Positions 17,194 to 26,105 of a DNA stretch of 64,000 nucleotides are shown here, one piece after another. A program made the position numbers and the translations under genes. A model generated the notes under the pieces. It was not told where the DNA came from. It saw nothing but the letters and a program-made list of their open reading frames with translations, and searched no databases. The stretch spans positions 1,116,001 through 1,180,000 of the forward strand of contig NZ_CP099966.1 in the NCBI RefSeq assembly GCF_025403485.1, read 5' to 3'. The DNA comes from Chryseobacterium paludis. Lineage in GTDB: Bacteria > Bacteroidota > Bacteroidia > Flavobacteriales > Weeksellaceae. Position 1 is the stretch's first letter; each line of letters begins with the position of its first letter.

Positions 17194-18480
17194 TTGAAAC
17201 CACTTCTAAGTAAAACGACAAAACCTTTTCTGATCTATGTGCTTATCATATTGATCATTAGTATTCCTGTTTATTATTGGGTTGTGGATGCCATTTGGAA
17301 AGGGGAATTGGACGAGCACAATATTACTATTGTAGAAAAGACCGCTTTTGAATTTAATCATTTGAATCTCTCGGAATCAGAACTCGAAAAAAGTGTTCTT
17401 CTATGGAACAAAATTCAGCCTGGAACTAATATTGAACAAATTCCTTTTAATTCCTTAAAAAAAGAACAAACCTTTACAGTAGAAAAACAAAAAACATTCG
17501 TAGATAAGCCCGAAATAGAACGATACAGATGTCTAAAAAAAGTAGTTTATATTAATCATAAACCCTTTTTATTTACAGTAGAAACTAATATTGAAGAATC
17601 CCATGAGACAATTGCTCTTATTGCTGCTATCACTGTTTTTTTCTTTATGCTGATTGTTTTAGGACTCTTATTTTTAAATCGAAAACTTTCTACTTCTATA
17701 TGGAAACCTTTTAGAAATACATTAGAAAAGTTAAAGACTTTCAATCTTAACACTCAAAACAAAATTGAATTTGACTCAACAGATATTATTGAATTTGAAG
17801 AATTGAATTTATCATTAAAAAAACTGATAGAACATAATGTTTCAGTGTATAAAACTCAAAAGGAATTTACTGAAAATGCTTCTCATGAATTACAGACTCC
17901 TTTAGCTATTATCAAAAATAAACTTGATATTTTAATGCAAAATGAAGATCTTACTGAGAAACAGTATCAGATTGCTGAAGAGATCAACAGGGCTTTAACA
18001 AGAAGTTCGAGGATTAATAAAAATCTTTTATTACTTGCAAAAATTGAAAATCTCCAATTTGCGGAAAATGAAAATTTACCTTTAAGCGAACTGCTTCATC
18101 AAAGTCTGGAAATATTGAAGGAGCATTTTGATCAAAAGCATATTGAGATTCAGGCTGAAATTATGGATAGCGTATATGCTACCGGAAACAGGACTTTAAC
18201 TGAAACTCTTATTAACAATCTTCTGATTAATGTAGTAAGACATACGTCAACTAATGGAACATCAAGGATCGAACTTTCTCAGCAACAGATGATGATTTCT
18301 AATTCAGGATCTTTTTCATTAAATGGAGACAATCTGTTTAAAAGATTTTCAAAAGCATCTACAGATCATAATGGGAGTGGGTTAGGGTTAGCTATTGTAA
18401 AAGAAATCTGTACTCATCAGGGATGGACTTTAGATTATTACTTTAAAGATAATCAACATACTTTCTCTATAAAATTTTAA
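17194..18480 (+). CDS. Sensor histidine kinase
   Basis: This 428-residue membrane kinase has TM segments at about residues 12-32 and 140-160 around a 107-residue periplasmic sensor with no recognised domain. A HAMP-like stretch, the H-box at H231 (FTENASHELQTPLAIIKNKL), an N-box (NNLLINVVRHT) and a G-box (NGSGLGLAIVKEIC) follow. Translation must begin at a TTG (17194), because the next ATG would remove both the first TM helix and the sensor. It pairs with the upstream response regulator. The short periplasmic loop could sense an envelope signal. Confidence 0.93.
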   Translation: MKPLLSKTTKPFLIYVLIILIISIPVYYWVVDAIWKGELDEHNITIVEKTAFEFNHLNLSESELEKSVLLWNKIQPGTNIEQIPFNSLKKEQTFTVEKQKTFVDKPEIERYRCLKKVVYINHKPFLFTVETNIEESHETIALIAAITVFFFMLIVLGLLFLNRKLSTSIWKPFRNTLEKLKTFNLNTQNKIEFDSTDIIEFEELNLSLKKLIEHNVSVYKTQKEFTENASHELQTPLAIIKNKLDILMQNEDLTEKQYQIAEEINRALTRSSRINKNLLLLAKIENLQFAENENLPLSELLHQSLEILKEHFDQKHIEIQAEIMDSVYATGNRTLTETLINNLLINVVRHTSTNGTSRIELSQQQMMISNSGSFSLNGDNLFKRFSKASTDHNGSGLGLAIVKEICTHQGWTLDYYFKDNQHTFSIKF

Positions 18481-18505
18481 GGCTCGTTTTCTATTATTCA
18501 TTTTA

Positions 18506-18524
18506 TTCGAAATATCTACAAAAT
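18506..18524 (+). promoter_or_regulatory. Direct-repeat operator of the two-component island, degenerate copy
   Basis: TTCGAAAT-ATC-TACAAAAT keeps the 11-bp spacing of the other two copies, with substitutions. An AACTTTGA follows at the same downstream distance, resembling the -7 box. It precedes the membrane protein gene at 18551. Confidence 0.45.
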
Positions 18525-18550
18525 TGAGGATGAACTTTGAATAAAAAAAT

Positions 18551-19309
18551 ATGAGAACACTGAATAAAGTAGCTGTGATAAGTCTTCTTTTCTGGTTGAT
18601 GAAAATAACGGCTACGACTTTGGGGGAGACTCTGGGTGATTTTATTTCTATGACCCTTAATTTTGGTTATACAGTTGGAATTTTTATCACATTTTTACTC
18701 TTTATCATCACGATATCCATTCAGCTAAAGGTAAAAAGATATATTCCTATTGTTTACTGGCTGGTCATTGTGGGAACAACAACATTGGGTACAGAAATTT
18801 CAGATTTTATAGACCGAACATTAAAAACCGGATATCTATTGGGAAGTTTACTCCTTATCACTGGGCTTTTAGCAACCCTTTTCCTATGGTACCGAAAATA
18901 TAAAAATCTTGAAGTATATCCTATTTTTGAAAAGTCTAAGGAAATATATTACTGGATAGCCATTCTTTTTTCAAATAGTCTGGGAACGGCATTTGGTGAT
19001 TTTCTGAGCGACAATTTGGGGTTAACTTACCTAACTGGAGCGTGTGTCACCGGAATAATTATTCTTATCGTTATTCTAGTTCATTATTTCACAAAAATTA
19101 ATCATGTTCTCCTATTTTGGATTGCTTTTGTTTTTACGAGACCATTTGGCGCTACATTCGGTGACTTCCTTACTAAACCCATTTTAAAGGGTGGGCTTGA
19201 TCTTGGAACTCTTAATGCATCCTTAGTATCGTTGGCCTTATTGTTTTTAATGATCCTTATTTCGCATAAAGAGATAAAGAATTTGAAATCTCAAGACCAG
19301 ATATTCTAA
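18551..19309 (+). CDS. COG4705-like membrane protein with four internal repeats
   Basis: The 252-residue integral membrane protein is built from four copies of a motif: TTLGETLGDF (22-31), TTLGTEISDF (77-86), NSLGTAFGDF (142-151) and RPFGATFGDF (197-206). Each is followed by a T/L-G-Y-x-x-G-like turn and a hydrophobic helix, giving about eight TM helices. It resembles the uncharacterised COG4705 membrane proteins. The repeated small and acidic residues inside membrane segments suggest a transport or ion-binding pathway, but no substrate is known. It follows the sensor kinase and has its own operator-like repeat. Confidence 0.75.
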   Translation: MRTLNKVAVISLLFWLMKITATTLGETLGDFISMTLNFGYTVGIFITFLLFIITISIQLKVKRYIPIVYWLVIVGTTTLGTEISDFIDRTLKTGYLLGSLLLITGLLATLFLWYRKYKNLEVYPIFEKSKEIYYWIAILFSNSLGTAFGDFLSDNLGLTYLTGACVTGIIILIVILVHYFTKINHVLLFWIAFVFTRPFGATFGDFLTKPILKGGLDLGTLNASLVSLALLFLMILISHKEIKNLKSQDQIF

Positions 19310-19322
19310 ATTTCTTCTAAAT
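19301..19322 (+). promoter_or_regulatory. Direct-repeat operator of the two-component island, best copy
   Basis: TTCTAAAT-TTC-TTCTAAAT is a perfect 8-bp direct repeat at 11-bp period, straddling the stop of the membrane protein gene and preceding the PepSY-like gene. Confidence 0.62.
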
Positions 19323-19361
19323 CATATCCGATCATTGTATCATAAATTAAAATGTAATACA

Positions 19362-19790
19362 ATGAAAAAATTAGTGGTTCTTTTAACAGTCATTGCCGGT
19401 GCTGTTTTAATACATGCGCAAAAAATCCAACATAAAAGTGTTCCGGTGTCTGTTACTTCTGCATTACAGAAACAGTATCCGGAAGCTAAAAAAGTAAAAT
19501 GGGAAAAAGAAAAGGACAATTATGAAGCGGGATTCCTATCAAAAGGATTGGAGCAATCCGTTTTGTTCAATGCCTCAGGAAACATTATCGAAACAGAAGT
19601 CCCTATCAATGTTAATGCTCTTTCTGCATCAATTAAACAATTCATTCTTAAAAACTATCCTAATCAGAAAATAAAAGAGGCTGCAAAAATAAAAGATTCA
19701 AAAGGTATTATAACTTATGAGGCAGAGGTAAATGGAAAGGACCTAATTTTTGACAATGACGGGAAATTTTTAAGAGAGATTAAAGACTAA
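19362..19790 (+). CDS. Secreted PepSY-like (DUF2874-type) protein
   Basis: The 142-residue protein has a signal peptide (MKKLVVLLTVIAGAVLIHAQ) and two PepSY-like repeats: SVTSALQKQYPEAKKVKWEKEKDNYEAGFL and SIKQFILKNYPNQKIKEAAKIKDSKGIITYEAEV. Such periplasmic proteins of Bacteroidota bind or inhibit unknown partners and are often next to two-component systems. MKKLVVLL at 19362 was preferred over an in-frame start nine codons upstream. The TonB receptor begins six bases after its stop, so both are likely co-transcribed. Confidence 0.85.
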   Translation: MKKLVVLLTVIAGAVLIHAQKIQHKSVPVSVTSALQKQYPEAKKVKWEKEKDNYEAGFLSKGLEQSVLFNASGNIIETEVPINVNALSASIKQFILKNYPNQKIKEAAKIKDSKGIITYEAEVNGKDLIFDNDGKFLREIKD

Positions 19791-19795
19791 AAATA

Positions 19796-22219
19796 ATGAT
19801 TAGAATCAAGCTATTCATATTTTCAATAGTATTGTTGTTTTCCTCTTTTGCCATTGCTCAGGTTTCCTCAGTAACTGTTTCAGGGATTGTAAGCAATACC
19901 AATCATTCCGGACTTCCTTACAGCCGCATTGTTTTAAAATCTCCTAAAGACAGTGTATTTATTTCCGGAACAATTACTAATGAAGAGGGCAGATTTGCTC
20001 TTACCGAAATAAAACCAGGAAATTATCTGATAGAAATTTCTATGGCAGGCTATAATTCCCATACCCAGTCTCTTTTTATTGGCAGTCTTTCAGAATTCCT
20101 GGATATTCCGCCTATAGAACTTCAATCAAATAGTAATGCTAAGGAGACAAAAATTGAAGAAGTTGTGCTAACAGGCAGTAGAAAAAACGAGGTAAGTAAT
20201 CAGCTTGATAAGAAAACCTATTCTGTTGCCGATAATATCAGTCAGAATGGCGGATCTGTACTTCAAAGCATGCAGAATCTACCCGGTATTACCGTTCAGG
20301 ATGGTAAAATTCAGCTGCGGGGAAATGATAAGGTAACGGTTTTAATTGATGGTAAACAAACTGCCTTAACAGGATTTGGAAGTCAGACCGGTTTGGATAA
20401 TATTCCTGCTTCAGCTATTGATAAAATTGAAATCATTAATAATCCATCTTCAAAGTATGATGCCAATGGAAATGCCGGAATTATCAATATTATTATGAAG
20501 AAAAATAAACAAAATGGCTGGAATGGTAAAGTGGGATTAACATTGGGATTAGGTTCTCTTTGGGAAAGAAAACAAAATCTTCCAACGATCAGACCACAGT
20601 ATACGACAACTCCAAAAATAAATCCTTCTGTTTCCCTTAATTACAGGAAAAACAAAATAAATGTCTTTTTACAGGCTGATAATTTATACACAGAAACACT
20701 TAATAAAAACGAATTTGTAACCCGTACTTATGATGATGGAACAGTTATTAACTCTCAGCTAAAAAGAAACAGAAATACTAATTTTCTGACAACAAAAGCA
20801 GGGATAGACTGGAATATTGACAGTCAGAACACGCTTACCATTTCAGGGCTTTATGGAAGTGAAAAGATTACAGACAAGGGTGATCAGCCATTTTTTAATG
20901 GTGGCCTTTCTCAAAGGCTCCGTTTATGGCAATTTTTAGAAGATGAACTGAAAACTACCGTAATGGCTACTGCGGCCTATCAGCATAAGTTTAAAGAAGC
21001 CGGGCATCTCTTGAATATTGGTTTTAATTATACATTCCATAGGGAAGATGAAAAGTATTTCTACGACAATTTTCTGCCCTTATCTTCAGGTACTGATGCT
21101 TTTAAGCTTTTATCTGACGAACAGGTGTATGACTTTAATATTGATTATGTAAAACCTCTTAAATACGGACGAATTGAAGCTGGTATTAAACTGAGAAACA
21201 GAAGTATTCCTACAAATATGAATTTTATACCAGGAATAAATTCTGTGATCGACGCTAATGCCGGAGGATGGGCAAATTATAAAGAATTAATTCCGGCTAT
21301 ATATGGTAATTATGTTTTTGAAAATAAAAAATGGGAAGCTGAATTGGGGTTAAGAATGGAATATGTAAGAATTCAATATGATGTAAATCCTAACCACCCA
21401 ACTTATACAAGTAGTGGATATAACTACACGCAACCATTTCCCAACCTTAGGGTTGCCTATAAACTAAATGACCGGAATAAATTTTCTATATTTTATAACA
21501 GGAGAGTAGACCGTCCTAATGAAGTAGATATCCGCATATTCCCTAAATATGATGATGCTGAAATCATTAAAGTAGGAAATCCGGGACTGAGGCCTCAATT
21601 TACAAATTCAATAGAGTTGGGATATAAGTACAATTGGGATAATGGCTATTTATATTCCTCATTTTATCATCGTTTTTCAAATGGAACGATTACCAGAATT
21701 TCAAGTATTGTTCCTGAAAGCACACTGATATATGCCATATTTCAGAATGCAGGAAAAAGTTACAATTCAGGAATTGAAGCGATCTGGAATCAAAAGATTT
21801 CATCAGTTTACTCTTTCAATATCAACGGAAATATGTACAGAAATCAGATCAATGCTTTTACCGTTGAAAATCTATATCCACGACCGAATATTTTTTCTGC
21901 TGATCAACAGACTGCTATTTCAGGAAATATAAAATTAAATAATGTTTTTAAATTTTCTAAGGGGATCAGTGCACAGCTTACTGCAGTTTATCTAGCTCCT
22001 GATATTATTCCGCAGGGAAGAATAGGTTCAAGGTTTTCGATGGATCTGGGTATGAAAAAGTCAATTCAAAATGGTAAGGGAGAATTGTTTCTTAATGCTT
22101 CCGATCTATTGAATACAATGGTCATAAAAAAACAAATACAGGGTGCCGGATTCAGATATACCAGTGATGATTATTATGAAACTCAGGTTGTCAGATTGGG
22201 ATACAGTTATAAATTTTAA
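19796..22219 (+). CDS. TonB-dependent outer-membrane receptor (OMP_b-brl_3 type)
   Basis: The 807-residue exported protein has a signal peptide (residues 1-21), a carboxypeptidase-regulatory-like domain (VSGIVSNTNHSGLPYSRIVLKS...GRFALTEIKPGNYLIEISMAGY), a plug domain (VLQSMQNLPGITVQDGKIQLRGNDKVTVLIDGKQTAL...SAIDKIEIINNPSSKYDANGNAGIINI) and a C-terminal barrel ending in aromatic YSYKF. It lacks an extended siderophore-receptor signature, and the ligand is unknown. It sits between the PepSY protein and the PAP2 phosphatase in the two-component island. Confidence 0.92.
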   Translation: MIRIKLFIFSIVLLFSSFAIAQVSSVTVSGIVSNTNHSGLPYSRIVLKSPKDSVFISGTITNEEGRFALTEIKPGNYLIEISMAGYNSHTQSLFIGSLSEFLDIPPIELQSNSNAKETKIEEVVLTGSRKNEVSNQLDKKTYSVADNISQNGGSVLQSMQNLPGITVQDGKIQLRGNDKVTVLIDGKQTALTGFGSQTGLDNIPASAIDKIEIINNPSSKYDANGNAGIINIIMKKNKQNGWNGKVGLTLGLGSLWERKQNLPTIRPQYTTTPKINPSVSLNYRKNKINVFLQADNLYTETLNKNEFVTRTYDDGTVINSQLKRNRNTNFLTTKAGIDWNIDSQNTLTISGLYGSEKITDKGDQPFFNGGLSQRLRLWQFLEDELKTTVMATAAYQHKFKEAGHLLNIGFNYTFHREDEKYFYDNFLPLSSGTDAFKLLSDEQVYDFNIDYVKPLKYGRIEAGIKLRNRSIPTNMNFIPGINSVIDANAGGWANYKELIPAIYGNYVFENKKWEAELGLRMEYVRIQYDVNPNHPTYTSSGYNYTQPFPNLRVAYKLNDRNKFSIFYNRRVDRPNEVDIRIFPKYDDAEIIKVGNPGLRPQFTNSIELGYKYNWDNGYLYSSFYHRFSNGTITRISSIVPESTLIYAIFQNAGKSYNSGIEAIWNQKISSVYSFNINGNMYRNQINAFTVENLYPRPNIFSADQQTAISGNIKLNNVFKFSKGISAQLTAVYLAPDIIPQGRIGSRFSMDLGMKKSIQNGKGELFLNASDLLNTMVIKKQIQGAGFRYTSDDYYETQVVRLGYSYKF

Positions 22220-22234
22220 TTCAATAAAATTCAA

Positions 22235-23023
22235 ATGAAAAGTTTAATCGTAAGCTTGGTTTTAATTTTCGCAAGCTTTCAAAATATCAATGCTCAGGAT
22301 AGTTTGGCTGTCATTACTGTTAAAGACAGTACATCTGCTCCCTTACCATTGGATAGGAATGATACAAGCCATCAGTTTACTTATAAAAAACTTATCATAC
22401 CGGCGGCACTAATTACCTATGGTGTTGCAAGCTTAGGAATCAAAGAGCTCAAAAACCTGAATTCTTCAACACAGTACGAAATCAGTGAACATAAACCTGA
22501 TCATATAAGATTGGATAATTACACTCAATTTGCGCCAGCTGTTCTTGTTTATGGTTTAAATGCCGCAGGAATAAAAGGAAAACATAACTTCAGGGACCGA
22601 AGTATTATCTATGGAACTTCTTTGTTAATCTCTTCTGCCATTGTAATGCCTCTTAAGCATATTGCCAAGGAGGAAAGGCCGGACGGTTCCAATAACCTTT
22701 CTTTTCCTTCCGGTCATACTGCAATGGCTTTTGCTTCTGCCCAGTTTATGTTCAGGGAATATAAAGACACCAATTTCTGGTTAGGTATTTCAGGATATTC
22801 ATTGGCTGTTTTTACGGGAGTATACCGGATGTTAAATAATAAGCATTGGTTTGGAGATGTAGTAGGTGGTGCCGGTTTTGGTATTTTATCTACGGAATTA
22901 GCATATTGGTTATATCCAAAAATAAATAGCCTTTTGGGTGGTAAGAAGGAAAAATCACAAACCATGATAATGCCTTTTTATCAACAGGGGAATGTTGGAA
23001 TTGGCTTGGTTAAAAATTTTTAA
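22235..23023 (+). CDS. Membrane-associated PAP2-family phosphatase
   Basis: This 262-residue protein has an N-terminal signal (ending NINAQ) and the three PAP2 signature blocks: KHIAKEERPDGS, SFPSGHTAM and the R...H block (GVYRMLNNKHWFGDVVGG). PAP2 enzymes remove phosphate from lipid phosphates or polyprenyl diphosphates at the envelope. Relatives near OmpR-type systems include lipid A phosphatases. It starts 15 bases after the TonB receptor stop, making it the last gene of the island, and a terminator follows. Confidence 0.9.
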   Translation: MKSLIVSLVLIFASFQNINAQDSLAVITVKDSTSAPLPLDRNDTSHQFTYKKLIIPAALITYGVASLGIKELKNLNSSTQYEISEHKPDHIRLDNYTQFAPAVLVYGLNAAGIKGKHNFRDRSIIYGTSLLISSAIVMPLKHIAKEERPDGSNNLSFPSGHTAMAFASAQFMFREYKDTNFWLGISGYSLAVFTGVYRMLNNKHWFGDVVGGAGFGILSTELAYWLYPKINSLLGGKKEKSQTMIMPFYQQGNVGIGLVKNF

Positions 23024-23065
23024 TGTTAAACTTACAAGAATAACTGTATAGAAATTCTTATTTAA

Positions 23066-23099
23066 ATTGGCTTTCCAATAGGAGAGCCATTCTATTTTT
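23066..23099 (+). terminator. Terminator after the PAP2 gene
   Basis: GGCTTTCC and GGAGAGCC pair over 8 bp with one G-T wobble around an AATA loop, followed by a T-rich tail. Confidence 0.6.
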
Positions 23100-24525
23100 G
23101 ACCACTCAATATTTGCCCAATGATCTTTATGCTTTGCTCCAATTGGTCTTCAGAAAGTGAACCATAACTTAATCTGAATCCGTTTACGGACTCTTTAAAG
23201 CTATATCTCTCAGGATGTATTATTTTAATATTATTATCTAGTAGTAAAACAGTTACATTGTCCCAGTTTATATTTACTTTAGGTACAATCCAGAAAGCTA
23301 ATCCACCATCTGGTAGATTAAAATTTGCATGCTCATTTATATATCTTTTTAAAAGGTCATGTACAAAATCTCTTTTATTTTTATAATGGATCGTTGCTTT
23401 TTTTATGTGCTTTTTAACAGCTCCATCCTTTATAAGCTGCAAAACAGCCTGTTCCATAATAACATCCCCCTGTACATCTATTATTTTTCGTAGTTCGCCT
23501 ATTTTTTGAAGAAGTGTCTGATTTTTAGTAGCTAAATATCCGATTCTTAATGCCGGAGCGACAACTTTACTCATCGTTCCAATGTAGACGTAATTATTTA
23601 ATTCAGGAAAACTTGAAAGTGGAAGAATAGGACGATATCCAAAATGAAATTCATTATCATAGTCATCCTCAATGATGGTAATCCCGTGTGCATTTGAAAG
23701 TTCAATCAATTTCAATCTTCGAGCTAAACTTAAAGTAACCGTAGTAGGATACTGTCTGTGAGGGGTTACGTAAATAGCTTTTATTTTTATTTTCTTATTT
23801 AAAAGTCTCATAATATCTTCCACCATTAAGCCTTCATGATCGACTGATATGGGTAAAAGTTTTGCTCCAGCATGTTCAAAAGCTTTCCAGGCTGGTTTAT
23901 AACCAGGATTTTCAACAATTACATGATCACCAGGATTTAGCAGACTTTTTGCGGTAAGAAACATGGCCATCTGACTTCCTCTGGTAATTGAAATTTCATT
24001 TTCATTGGTATTCATTCCTCTTTGGTGATTGAGCATCTGGGAGATGGCCTTACGGAATTCGATATCTCCATGTACCTCAGTGTAGCCCATCATCTGCCAT
24101 TTGGCTTTTCTGTTGAATATTTGCCGGTAAGCCCTCGCGAGTTCAGTTATAGGCGCTATTTTACTATCCGGATGACCATCATCAAAATTGATTAAAAATG
24201 GATCAGCAGAATTTGTATTCTCGCTGGTCTCTTTTTTATCATTTTTAAATCTTATACCTAACGAGGGCAATTGATCAGATACAAAAATTCCTTTTCTCTC
24301 TTTTGAGATTACCCATTCTTCATTGATCAAGACCTGATAAGCTTCAACTATGGTATTTCTGTTGACCATCAGCATAGATGCCAGAATACGGCTTCCCGGA
24401 AGAGCATCTCCTGCTTTTAACCTTCCGGATTGTATGTCTGCAATTATAGTATCTGCAATTTGAAGATATACTGCTTTTGCTAATTTCTTATCTATTTTGA
24501 ATTCCAATTTCCAAGGACGCAACAT
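23092..24525 (-). CDS. MocR/PdxR-like regulator (GntR HTH fused to aminotransferase fold)
   Basis: This 477-residue regulator has an N-terminal GntR winged helix (YLQIADTIIADIQSGRLKAGDALPGSRILASML..NRNTIVEAYQVL), a linker and a PLP-binding aminotransferase-like domain. The PLP lysine is in IGTMSKVVAPALRIGYL and the aspartate in IIEDDYDNEFHFGYRP. It is divergent from the cupin/DHDPS/thioredoxin cluster with a 100-base spacer, which makes that cluster the likely target. It differs enough from the MocR at 10336 that they are separate regulators. Confidence 0.92.
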   Translation of the reverse strand: MLRPWKLEFKIDKKLAKAVYLQIADTIIADIQSGRLKAGDALPGSRILASMLMVNRNTIVEAYQVLINEEWVISKERKGIFVSDQLPSLGIRFKNDKKETSENTNSADPFLINFDDGHPDSKIAPITELARAYRQIFNRKAKWQMMGYTEVHGDIEFRKAISQMLNHQRGMNTNENEISITRGSQMAMFLTAKSLLNPGDHVIVENPGYKPAWKAFEHAGAKLLPISVDHEGLMVEDIMRLLNKKIKIKAIYVTPHRQYPTTVTLSLARRLKLIELSNAHGITIIEDDYDNEFHFGYRPILPLSSFPELNNYVYIGTMSKVVAPALRIGYLATKNQTLLQKIGELRKIIDVQGDVIMEQAVLQLIKDGAVKKHIKKATIHYKNKRDFVHDLLKRYINEHANFNLPDGGLAFWIVPKVNINWDNVTVLLLDNNIKIIHPERYSFKESVNGFRLSYGSLSEDQLEQSIKIIGQILSGQK

Positions 24526-24526
24526 C

Positions 24527-24570
24527 TGGACTATCTATTTTTATTAAAACTGAATAATTTAACTAGTCCA
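24527..24570. promoter_or_regulatory. Candidate operator of the second MocR regulator
   Basis: TGGACTA at 24527 and its exact complement TAGTCCA at 24564 lie 30 bases apart in the divergent spacer, between the mocR start and the cupin -7 box. Regulator binding is inferred from position. Confidence 0.4.
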
Positions 24571-24579
24571 AATATAAAA

Positions 24580-24587
24580 TATTTTTG
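24580..24587 (+). promoter_or_regulatory. Putative -7 box of the cupin gene
   Basis: TATTTTTG fits TAnnTTTG, about 38 bases before the ATG at 24626. Confidence 0.45.
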
Positions 24588-24625
24588 TAAAGCAATAATG
24601 CAAGAAACATTAAATTTTTTAAATC

Positions 24626-25078
24626 ATGGAAAATGAAAAATTCAGTTCAAAAGACTTTCACAAAACTTTTGCCAGACCCGAGTACCAAAAACCAAGTCAC
24701 CTCATTCATAAAAATGTAGAAAAAGCTGGTGAACACGATCAATTTTCAACCGAAAGAAAACATCCCGTATTCTTTGTCGATCTACCCAGTAAAAATGTGA
24801 GTATGACCATCGGAGGTTTGCTACCTGGGCAACAAACCAATAAACACCGCCATACTTATGAGACTGTATTGTATGTTATCGAAGGAAAAGGCTGGACAGA
24901 AATAGAAGGTGAGAAAGTGGAGTGGCAAGCAGGTGATGCAGTGTATATTCCATCTTGGGGATGGCATAAGCATCAAAATTTGAGTGATACGGAACCGGCT
25001 AAATATATTGCCTGTGAAAATGCACCCCAATTACAGAATTTAGGAGTTGCTCTAAGAGAAGAAGAAGGAAGAGATTAG
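24626..25078 (+). CDS. Single-domain cupin protein
   Basis: The 150-residue protein carries cupin motif 1 (GQQTNKHRHTYETVLYVIEGKG, with H, H and E metal ligands) and motif 2 (AGDAVYIPSWGWHKHQNLSD, with H). It resembles the cupins related to gentisate-dioxygenase-type proteins but is a single domain. Enzymatic role is unknown. It lies divergent from a MocR regulator and upstream of a DHDPS-family gene, so it probably acts on the same small-molecule pathway. Confidence 0.85.
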   Translation: MENEKFSSKDFHKTFARPEYQKPSHLIHKNVEKAGEHDQFSTERKHPVFFVDLPSKNVSMTIGGLLPGQQTNKHRHTYETVLYVIEGKGWTEIEGEKVEWQAGDAVYIPSWGWHKHQNLSDTEPAKYIACENAPQLQNLGVALREEEGRD

Positions 25079-25217
25079 GAAGTAAATTTCATTGATACAA
25101 AGCATAAATGGCACTCAAAAAAACACACATTACAGCATATTTGTCATTTATAAAGATCAATATTATCCATTTGAAGTCTTTGCATTAGATTATTAATATC
25201 AACTAAAAAGAAATTAC

Positions 25218-26105
25218 ATGAAAAATGTTCCATTTAAAGGGATCATTGCGTATCCCATTACTCCTTTTGACCATAACGAGAAAATAGATATTCCACTCTT
25301 TAAAAGACTTGTTGAAAGATTAGTAATATCAGGAAATCATGGTATTGCTCCTTTAGGAAGTACAGGAGTACTGCCATATCTTTCCGATGAGGAAAAAGAG
25401 GCAATTACTGAAACTACAATAAACCAGGTAAACGGAAGGATTCCAACCCTTGTAGGAGTTTCTAATCTCACGACCGAAAGAACGGTTTATCATGCCCGGT
25501 TTGCAGAAAAAGCAGGTGCTGATGCAGTAATGATTATTCCGATGAGCTATTGGAAACTAACAGAAGATGAAATCGTTGCTCATTATGATGCGGTAGCAAG
25601 CAAAATATCCATCCCTATTATGGCCTATAATAATCCTGCAACCGGTGGAGTAGATATGTCTCCTGCTTTATTAAAGAGACTGCTGGAAATCCCTAATGTT
25701 ACCATGATCAAGGAAAGTACAGGAGATATCCAGAGAATGCACTATCTGAGAAAAGAACTGGGCGAAGATGTTGCTTTCTATAATGGTTCAAATCCGTTAG
25801 CACTTGCTGCATTTGCTGCAGGAGCAAAAGGATGGTGTACAGCAGCACCTAATTTAATTCCTGAACTCACTATAGGCTTGTATAATGCCATTGAAAATAA
25901 CCAATTAAAAGAAGCGCAGGATATCTTTTACAAACAAGTTGAATTACTCAAATTCATTGTGGCTAAAGGACTTCCAAGAACAGTAAAAGCGGGTCTTAAT
26001 ATTTTGGGCGAAGAAGGCGGAAACTTAAGAAGCCCTCTAAAACCTTTACCGGAAAAAGAAGTTGAAGAATTAAAAATAATTATTAAAAACCTTAAATATC
26101 CATAA
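25218..26105 (+). CDS. Dihydrodipicolinate synthase / N-acetylneuraminate lyase family aldolase
   Basis: This 295-residue class I aldolase has the DapA/NanA TIM-barrel pattern: GSTGVLPYLSDEEK near the start, Tyr in IMAYNNPATG and the Schiff-base lysine in VTMIKESTGD. The usual second Thr-Glu of DapA (GTTGE) is replaced by VLP, so lysine synthesis is unlikely, and a keto-acid lyase in catabolism fits better. The substrate is not known. The mini-thioredoxin gene overlaps its last base, so the two are translated together. Confidence 0.88.
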   Translation: MKNVPFKGIIAYPITPFDHNEKIDIPLFKRLVERLVISGNHGIAPLGSTGVLPYLSDEEKEAITETTINQVNGRIPTLVGVSNLTTERTVYHARFAEKAGADAVMIIPMSYWKLTEDEIVAHYDAVASKISIPIMAYNNPATGGVDMSPALLKRLLEIPNVTMIKESTGDIQRMHYLRKELGEDVAFYNGSNPLALAAFAAGAKGWCTAAPNLIPELTIGLYNAIENNQLKEAQDIFYKQVELLKFIVAKGLPRTVKAGLNILGEEGGNLRSPLKPLPEKEVEELKIIIKNLKYP

